Assembly (NCBI RefSeq): GCF_001894865.1
Contig: NZ_BCXA01000052.1
Location: forward strand, 1 to 53,008
Source of the DNA: Rhodococcus maanshanensis NBRC 100610
GTDB taxonomy: Bacteria; Actinomycetota; Actinomycetes; Mycobacteriales; Mycobacteriaceae
DNA: 53,008 bases
Reading direction: 5' to 3'
The stretch's first letter is position 1, and the number at the start of each line of letters is the position of its first letter. The notes beneath the pieces were generated by a model, which was not told where the DNA came from, searched no databases, and worked only from the letters and a program-made list of their open reading frames with translations. Below, piece after piece: positions 47,387 to 53,008 of the stretch. A program made the position numbers and the translations under genes.

Positions 47387-48754
47387 CTACCTTCCCGCCT
47401 GTATGTCGGCGCCGGTCACAGCCCATCGCCCGGAAGCAACCCGCCACACGACGGCCAGCATCCGCAGCACCATGAACACCGTAAGCCCCGACCAGATTCC
47501 CGCCAGACCCCAGTCCTGGACGAGCGAGAGCCAGATCAGCGGCAGGAACCCGACGATCGCACAACCGAGCGTCGCGTTGCGCAGGAACGGCGCGTCGCCC
47601 GCGCCGAGCAACACCCCGTCCAGCGCGAAGACCACCCCGGCGACCGGCATGATCGCGACGAAGAACCACCAGATGACGTCGATCTGGTCGATGACGGCGG
47701 CGTCGTCGGTGAACAGCGCGGGGATCACCGTGTGCCCGAGCGCGAACGCCGAGGCCAGCGCCACCGCGAACACCGTCGACCACTCGGTGAGCCGCCGCGC
47801 GAGCCCCTTGGCCTGCGTCGCGCTGCCCGCGCCGAGCGCCGCCCCGACCAGCGTCTGCGCGGCGATCGCGAGCGAGTCCAGGGTCAGCGCGACCAGGTTC
47901 CACAGCTGCAGGACCACCTGATGGGCGGCGACAGCTGCCGCTCCGAACCGGGCCGCGACGGCGGCCGCCGACAGGAAGCAGGCCTGGAACGCGAGGCTCC
48001 GCAGGATCAGGTCCCTGCCCAGCACCACCTGGGCCCGCATCACCGCCGAGTCGGGCCGCAGGGAAACCGGTGGGCCCGCCGAGCGAGCCTGCCGCAGCAG
48101 CGCCACCACGAAGCACACCGCGGTGACCGCCTGCCCGGCGACGTTGGCGATCGCGGAACCGGCCAACTCCCAGCGCGGCGCCCCGAGCAGGCCGTGCACC
48201 AGAACCGGGCACAGCACCGCGGACAGTCCGAGTCCCACCAGCACGAAGCGCAGCGGGCGCACCGTGTTCTGCACCCCGCGCATCCAGCCGTTGCCCGCCA
48301 TCGCCACCAGGATCAGGGGCGCGCCGAACACCGCGATCCGCAGCCAGGTCAGCGCCTCCGCGGCGATGTCTCCTCCGCCTGCGATCAGCGACGTGACCGG
48401 CACCGCCAGGACCTGGATCGCGGCGATGATCGCCAGTCCGATGCCGACGGCCAGGTAGGTGGCCTGCACGCCCTCCCGGACCGCGCCCGCCTCGTCGCCG
48501 GAACCGTGCATCCGGGCGGCGCGAGCGGTGGTGCCGTAGGACAGGAAGGTGAGCTGGGTGCTGACCTGCGCCAGGATCAGCCCGCCGACGGCGAGCCCGG
48601 CGAGCGGGAGCGCGCCGAGCCTGCCGACCACCGCGATGTCGAAGAGCAGGTACAGCGGTTCGGCGGCCAGTACGCCGAGCGCGGGCAGCGCGAGCGCCAG
48701 AATCCGCGAGGGGGACGGTTCGGCCCGACTCCTGCGGGCCGATACCTCAGGCAA
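47387..48754 (-). CDS. dinF: MATE family efflux transporter (DinF-like)
   Basis: This 455-residue membrane protein has twelve hydrophobic segments in two halves and the MATE/DinF pattern: LALPALGVLAAEPLYLLFDIAVVGRLG near residue 21, GNGWMRGVQNTVRPLRFVLVG near 155 and GVLLGAGDAPFLRNATLG near 387. It is likely a cation-coupled multidrug or metabolite exporter. The start is unsure: the frame opens at TTG 48754, seven bases after the nrnA stop, with no good ribosome site. Location after nrnA matches Rv2837c-Rv2836c. The pptH start follows five bases after its stop. Confidence 0.9.
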   Translation of the reverse strand: MPEVSARRSRAEPSPSRILALALPALGVLAAEPLYLLFDIAVVGRLGALPLAGLAVGGLILAQVSTQLTFLSYGTTARAARMHGSGDEAGAVREGVQATYLAVGIGLAIIAAIQVLAVPVTSLIAGGGDIAAEALTWLRIAVFGAPLILVAMAGNGWMRGVQNTVRPLRFVLVGLGLSAVLCPVLVHGLLGAPRWELAGSAIANVAGQAVTAVCFVVALLRQARSAGPPVSLRPDSAVMRAQVVLGRDLILRSLAFQACFLSAAAVAARFGAAAVAAHQVVLQLWNLVALTLDSLAIAAQTLVGAALGAGSATQAKGLARRLTEWSTVFAVALASAFALGHTVIPALFTDDAAVIDQIDVIWWFFVAIMPVAGVVFALDGVLLGAGDAPFLRNATLGCAIVGFLPLIWLSLVQDWGLAGIWSGLTVFMVLRMLAVVWRVASGRWAVTGADIQAGR

Positions 48755-48760
48755 TGTCGC

Positions 48761-49741
48761 TCATGAGAGGGCGCCGAGCAGCGCGGCGACCACGTACTCG
48801 CTGTCACCCTCGGCGGTGTACCCGGACGCGAACCGGTGTCCGCCCCCGCCGAGCCGAGCCGCAACGGTGGACACGTCGACGGCGGCCTTCGACCGCAGCG
48901 ACACCGACCAGTGACCGGGCGCGGTCTCCTTGAGCACCGCGGCGACCTCCGCCTCCGACGTGGTGCGCACGATGTCGATGACGCTCTCGATCTCCTCGGA
49001 GCGCATGCCGATGGTGTCCTCGTGCCTGAGCAGCGCGTACACGAGGCCGAGTCCCCCGGCGGAGTCGGGGACCAACTGCGCCGACCCGAGCACCGAGGCG
49101 AGCATCGGCAGCCAGCCGAACGGATGGGTGTCGAGGAGCCCGCGCGCGATCTCCGCCGAATCGATGCCGGTGTCGATGAGCCGCTCGGCCAGCAGGTGGG
49201 TACCGGGCTGGACCCAGCGGAACGATCCGGTGTCGGTCACCAGTCCGGCGTACAGGCAGTGCGCGATGTCCCGGTCGATCTCCACGCCCCACTCGTCGAG
49301 GAGCCGCGTGATGATCGCGGTCGTCGACTCGGCGGACTCGTCGACCAGGTTGTGCTCGGCGTACCGGGTGTTCGAGCGGTGGTGGTCGATGACCAGGCTG
49401 GTACGGGCGCCGTCGAAGCGGTCGGCCAGGTGACCGAGCCGGCCGCGGCTGCCGCAGTCGACCGTCACCAGCAGGTCCACCTCGGGGTTGACGTCCGCGG
49501 CCGCGGCCAGCAGGTGCGTTCCCGGCAGGCCGCTCATCGACTCGGGCAGTTCGTCCGGCCGGGCGAACGCCACCTGAACGGGGACCCCCTTGCGCTCGAG
49601 GACGATGGCAAGGGCGAGTCCACTGCCGATGGTGTCCGCATCCGGCTGGATGTGACACAGCACCGTCACCGATGCGGCGGCGGACAACAGCCCGACCGCA
49701 GCGGCCAGGTCGACGTCAGAGTTCTGCTCGGTCACGGTCAT
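48761..49741 (-). CDS. nrnA: DHH/DHHA1 phosphoesterase (NrnA/CnpB: oligoribonuclease, pAp and c-di-AMP phosphodiesterase)
   Basis: This 326-residue protein has the DHH family motifs: CHIQPDADTIGS near residue 29, LVTVDCGSRGR near 91, VIDHHRSN near 116 and GLVTDTGSFRW near 166. The C-terminal DHHA1 domain ends with the RLGGGGHRFASGYTAEG nucleotide-binding block near 294. The M. tuberculosis homologue Rv2837c degrades short RNAs, pAp and cyclic di-AMP. ATG 49741 is eight bases after the rbfA stop. It is part of a tightly packed infB-DUF503-rbfA-nrnA-dinF run. Confidence 0.93.
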   Translation of the reverse strand: MTVTEQNSDVDLAAAVGLLSAAASVTVLCHIQPDADTIGSGLALAIVLERKGVPVQVAFARPDELPESMSGLPGTHLLAAAADVNPEVDLLVTVDCGSRGRLGHLADRFDGARTSLVIDHHRSNTRYAEHNLVDESAESTTAIITRLLDEWGVEIDRDIAHCLYAGLVTDTGSFRWVQPGTHLLAERLIDTGIDSAEIARGLLDTHPFGWLPMLASVLGSAQLVPDSAGGLGLVYALLRHEDTIGMRSEEIESVIDIVRTTSEAEVAAVLKETAPGHWSVSLRSKAAVDVSTVAARLGGGGHRFASGYTAEGDSEYVVAALLGALS

Positions 49742-49749
49742 CCCGGGCC

Positions 49750-50223
49750 CTAGTCGTCCTCGCCGACCCGGTCGTCGTCCTCGTCGTCCACCGAGCGCGG
49801 CTCCTTGTACGGATCTGCCTCGCCCGCATGCGTGGCGTTCTCCCTGGCACGGGCCACCTCGTCATCGGCAGCGCGGGCCTTGGCCAGGAGCTCCTCCATG
49901 TGCCGGGCCGCGTCGGGCACGGTGTCGGCGACGAACGTCAGCGTCGGGGTGAACCGGACGCCGGTGCCCGCGCCCACCTTGGAGCGCAGCGAGCCGGTGG
50001 CCTTCGCCAGGCCTGCCGCGGCACCCTCGTAGTCGGGTTCGGTCTCGAGGTCGACGCCGCGAACCGTGTAGTAGACGGTCGCGTCGTGCAGGTCCGCGGT
50101 GACCTTGGCGTCGGTGATCGTGACGTAATCGAGGCGCGGATCCTTGATCTCGCCCCCGATCGCCGACGCGACGATCGTCGCGATGCGCTTGGCCAGCTTG
50201 CGCGCCCTCGCCGGATCTGCCAT
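49750..50223 (-). CDS. rbfA: 30S ribosome-binding factor RbfA
   Basis: This 157-residue KH-fold protein helps late maturation of the 30S subunit. It starts at [18 protein letters not shown] (50223) after AAGGGA; a longer frame to 50262 is not needed. Conserved blocks are [21 protein letters not shown] near residue 22, ATVYYTV near 48, and the [12 protein letters not shown] segment near 92. The last 40 residues are an acidic tail, common in actinobacteria. It lies between the DUF503 gene and nrnA. Confidence 0.94.
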   Translation of the reverse strand: MADPARARKLAKRIATIVASAIGGEIKDPRLDYVTITDAKVTADLHDATVYYTVRGVDLETEPDYEGAAAGLAKATGSLRSKVGAGTGVRFTPTLTFVADTVPDAARHMEELLAKARAADDEVARARENATHAGEADPYKEPRSVDDEDDDRVGEDD

Positions 50224-50274
50224 GACGGGATGTCCCTTCTCGATAAAGCCATTCAATTCCATGCGGACACCAAG

Positions 50275-50565
50275 TCAATCCTCGGGTCCGAAGATCCTTC
50301 GCCGCACCGCGAGCAACTGCAACTCGGGTCGGCCCGCCACGTGCCGCTCGCAGGTGTCGAGCACCTCGGTGAGATGGCCGACGTCGGCGCTCGCGACCGC
50401 GACCCCGAGCAGTGCTCGCCGGTATCGGTCGTGCTCGCCCGTCTCGGCGACGGACACCCCGAAGCGGGCCAGAGCAGCGATCACGGGCTTGACCACCGAT
50501 CGCTTCTCCTTGAGCGACCGCACGTCGCCGAGCAGGATGTCCAGCTCAAGAGCACCGAGGTACAA
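50275..50565 (-). CDS. DUF503 family protein (YlxP-like)
   Basis: This 96-residue protein starts at TTG 50565, five bases after GGGAGG, giving MYLGALELDILLGDVRSLKEKRS; the longer frame upstream lacks homology. KEKRSVVKPVIAALARFGVSVAETGEHD near residue 20 and LGVAVASADVGHLTEVLD near 53 are typical of DUF503/YlxP, a small ferredoxin-like protein often encoded between infB and rbfA and linked to ribosome assembly. The exact role is unknown. It is about 80 bases after infB and 50 before rbfA. Confidence 0.87.
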   Translation of the reverse strand: MYLGALELDILLGDVRSLKEKRSVVKPVIAALARFGVSVAETGEHDRYRRALLGVAVASADVGHLTEVLDTCERHVAGRPELQLLAVRRRIFGPED

Positions 50566-50643
50566 CGAGCCCTCCCGTCGGTCTGCCCAGTGCGCGCCCC
50601 GCCGACCAGCGGTCGACGGGGCGCGCACGGGGTGTCACTCTGC

Positions 50644-53008
50644 TCAGTCGCGCGGCTTCTCGCGCAGCTCGTACGCCTCGATCACGTCACCGACCTTGAT
50701 GTCGTTGTAGGTGACCGTCAGACCGCACTCGTAGCCCTCGCGGACCTCGGTGACGTCGTCCTTCTCCCGCTTGAGCGAGGAGATGGTGACCGTCTCCGCC
50801 ACCACGACGCTGTCGCGGATGAGGCGTGCCTTGGCGTTGCGCTTGATCGACCCGGAGGTGACCAGGCAGCCGGCGATGTTGCCGACCTTCGAGGACCGGA
50901 ACATGGCGCGGATCTCGGCCTTGCCCAGCTCGACCTCTTCGTAGATCGGCTTGAGCATGCCCTTGAGGGCCTTCTCGATCTCGTCGATGGCCTGGTAGAT
51001 CACCGAGTAGTACCGGATGTCGACACCCTCGCGGTTCGCCAGCTCGGTGGCCTTGCCCTCGGCGCGGACGTTGAAGCCGATGATGATCGCGTTCGAGGCC
51101 GAGGCCAGGTTCACGTTCGTCTCGGTGACGCCACCGACACCGCGGTCGATGACGCGCAACTGCACCTCGTCGTCGATCTGGATGCCCAGCAGTGCCTCCT
51201 CGAGCGCCTCAACGGTGCCCGAGTTGTCGCCCTTGAGGATCAGGTTGAGCTGCGAGGTCTCCTTCAGCGCTGCATCGAGATCGTCGAGGCTGATCCGCTT
51301 GCGGCTGCGCGCGGCCAGAGCGTTGCGCTTGCGCGCATTGCGACGGTCCGCGATCTGCCGGGCGATCCGGTCCTCGTCGACCACGAGCAGGTTGTCGCCT
51401 GCGCCGGGGACCGACGTGAAGCCGACCACCTGGACGGGACGCGAGGGCAGCGCCTCGAGGACGTCGTCGCCGTGCTCGTCGACCATCCGGCGAACGCGTC
51501 CGTAGGCGTCGCCCGCCACGATCGAGTCGCCGACCCGCAGCGTTCCGCGCTGGATGAGCACGGTCGCGACGGGGCCACGGCCACGGTCGAGGTGCGCCTC
51601 GATGGCGACACCCTGGGCGTCCATGTCCGGGTTGGCGCGCAGATCCAGGGAGGCATCCGCGGTCAGCAGCACCGCTTCCAGGAGGGCATCGATGTTGGTG
51701 CCCTGCTTGGCCGAGATGTTGACGAACATCGTGTCGCCGCCGTACTCCTCGGTGACGAGGCCGTACTCGGTGAGCTGCTGGCGGATCTTGTCGGGGTTCG
51801 CCCCCTCCTTGTCGATCTTGTTCACCGCGACCACGATCGGCACGTCGGCCGCCTGGGCGTGGTTGATCGCCTCCACCGTCTGCGGCATGACGCCGTCGTC
51901 GGCCGCGACCACGAGGATCGCGATGTCGGTGGCCTTCGCACCACGGGCACGCATGGCCGTGAAGGCCTCGTGACCGGGAGTGTCGATGAAGGTGACAAGA
52001 CGCTCGTTGCCGTCCAGCTCGGTCAGCACCTGGTAGGCGCCGATGTGCTGGGTGATGCCGCCTGCCTCGCCCTCACGGACGTTGGCCTTACGGATCGTGT
52101 CGAGCAGTCGGGTCTTACCGTGATCGACGTGGCCCATGACGGTGACCACCGGCGGACGGGACTCGAGGTCCTCCTCGCCACCGGCATCCTCGCCGTAGGT
52201 CAGGTCGAACGAGTCGAGCAGCTCGCGGTCCTCGTCCTCCGGGCTGACGACCTGCACGACGTAGTTCATCTCGCCGCCGAGCAGTTCGAGGGTCTCGTCG
52301 TTCACCGACTGAGTGGCCGTGACCATCTCGCCGAGGTTGAACAGCGCCTGCACGAGTGCTGCCGGGTTCGCGTCGATCTTCTCCGCGAAGTCCGAGAGCG
52401 ATGCGCCGCGAGCGAGACGGATGGTCTCGCCGTTGCCGCGGGGCAGCCTGACGCCGCCGACGGCGGGCGCCTGCATGGAGTCGTATTCCTGCCGCTTCTG
52501 ACGCTTCGACTTGCGTCCACGACGCGGGGCGCCACCGGGACGACCGAACGCGCCTGCCGCGGCACCGCGCTGGCCGGGACGGCCACCGCCGCCACCGGGG
52601 CGACCGCGGAAACCACCGGCGGGAGCGCCACCGGCGGGAGCGCCCGTGCCTGCACCTGCGCCGGGAGCTCCGCCACCGCGGTATCCGCCGCCACCGGGCG
52701 GACGACCGCCGGGTCCACCGGGACGACCGCCACCGGGACGGCCGGCACCGGGAGCGGGCCGAGCCGAACGAGACGGCATGGCACCCGGGTTCGGGCGAGG
52801 AGGCATCGAGCCGGGGCTCGGACGCGGGCCACCCTGGCCGGGAGCCGGGCGGGGACCGCCCTGACCTGCGGCCGGACGCGGTGCGCCGGGCGCGGGACGG
52901 GGACCGCCCTGGCCGGGTGCGGGACGCGGGGCGCCGGGGCGGGGTGCACCGGGCGCCGGACGGGGCGCGGGGCGCTCCGCCGGTGCCGAGGAGTACGGGT
53001 TGTTACCG
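50644..53008 (-). CDS. infB: Translation initiation factor IF-2, 5' end cut by window edge
   Basis: The frame enters from the right edge with no start in the window, so at least 787 residues of the C-terminal part are visible. The right-edge part is low complexity: repeats of PRPAPGQGG and related units, then Gly/Arg-rich stretches and [11 protein letters not shown]. The GTPase domain follows, with G1 GHVDHGKT, G3 [15 protein letters not shown], and G4 NKIDK. Then come the two beta-barrel domains and the fMet-tRNA-binding C2 domain, ending [18 protein letters not shown]-2 places initiator tRNA on the 30S subunit. The DUF503, rbfA, nrnA genes follow. Confidence 0.97.
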   Translation of the reverse strand, partial: GNNPYSSAPAERPAPRPAPGAPRPGAPRPAPGQGGPRPAPGAPRPAAGQGGPRPAPGQGGPRPSPGSMPPRPNPGAMPSRSARPAPGAGRPGGGRPGGPGGRPPGGGGYRGGGAPGAGAGTGAPAGGAPAGGFRGRPGGGGGRPGQRGAAAGAFGRPGGAPRRGRKSKRQKRQEYDSMQAPAVGGVRLPRGNGETIRLARGASLSDFAEKIDANPAALVQALFNLGEMVTATQSVNDETLELLGGEMNYVVQVVSPEDEDRELLDSFDLTYGEDAGGEEDLESRPPVVTVMGHVDHGKTRLLDTIRKANVREGEAGGITQHIGAYQVLTELDGNERLVTFIDTPGHEAFTAMRARGAKATDIAILVVAADDGVMPQTVEAINHAQAADVPIVVAVNKIDKEGANPDKIRQQLTEYGLVTEEYGGDTMFVNISAKQGTNIDALLEAVLLTADASLDLRANPDMDAQGVAIEAHLDRGRGPVATVLIQRGTLRVGDSIVAGDAYGRVRRMVDEHGDDVLEALPSRPVQVVGFTSVPGAGDNLLVVDEDRIARQIADRRNARKRNALAARSRKRISLDDLDAALKETSQLNLILKGDNSGTVEALEEALLGIQIDDEVQLRVIDRGVGGVTETNVNLASASNAIIIGFNVRAEGKATELANREGVDIRYYSVIYQAIDEIEKALKGMLKPIYEEVELGKAEIRAMFRSSKVGNIAGCLVTSGSIKRNAKARLIRDSVVVAETVTISSLKREKDDVTEVREGYECGLTVTYNDIKVGDVIEAYELREKPRD

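Noticed and set aside
52600-53008. Short tandem DNA repeats resembling a CRISPR or minisatellite
   Set aside because: They encode the repetitive N-terminal part of IF-2 in frame; there are no spacers or cas genes.

Overview
The window is a high-GC actinobacterial chromosome segment. Gene content and order point to the mycolate-containing Mycobacteriales, with a Rhodococcus/Nocardia-like genome the best guess. The order clgR-pspA-pspM, pgsA, argA, ftsK, rnj-dapA-thyX, a flavodoxin, a TPR protein-dapB, pepR, pnp, rpsO, ribF, sirR, truB, pptT-pptH, dinF, nrnA, rbfA and infB follows, as remembered, the order around Rv2743c-Rv2839c of Mycobacterium tuberculosis. Both ends cut genes: a PIG-L deacetylase at the left and infB at the right. 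I see no rRNA, tRNA, CRISPR array, IS element or prophage.

Region 1 (1-8.7 kb) holds a partial PIG-L deacetylase, a 57-residue membrane protein, the biotin ECF transporter bioY-bioM-bioN, the envelope-stress operon clgR-pspA-pspM behind a SigE-like promoter, cinA-pgsA, argA, a YciI protein, and a TerC-family protein preceded by a yybP-ykoY-type (Mn2+) riboswitch. Region 2 (8.7-15.2 kb) holds ftsK, a divergent LysR/MFS pair, a TIGR03085 protein and a TSUP permease. Region 3 (15.2-25.1 kb) holds the thyX-dapA-rnj operon, a HicB-like ribbon-helix-helix protein with phased palindromes at its start, an SRPBCC protein, a YcaQ/AlkX-like glycosylase, a flavodoxin flanked by two broken pieces of a paralogue, the TPR protein-dapB pair, and a divergent pair of secreted proteins.

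Region 4 (25.1-36 kb) is pepR-VanZ-alcohol dehydrogenase followed by a complete respiratory nitrate reductase operon narK-narG-narH-narJ-narI. The nar operon appears inserted between pepR and pnp relative to M. tuberculosis. Region 5 (36-44.9 kb) holds pnp, rpsO, ribF, a TetR regulator, the metal-sensing regulator sirR with an unknown exported protein, dsbA and ccdA, and a membrane protein. Region 6 (44.9-53 kb) is a tight translation/cofactor block: truB, pptT-pptH, dinF, nrnA, rbfA, a DUF503 protein and infB.

Most of the window is core housekeeping. The least ordinary items are the switch-like terC leader, the split flavodoxin paralogue, the operator array at the HicB-like gene, the sirR-unknown-dsbA-ccdA group, and the G-rich tract and 11-bp direct repeats in the tetR/sirR gap. 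I found nothing I could defend as an entirely new multi-gene defence or mobile system.
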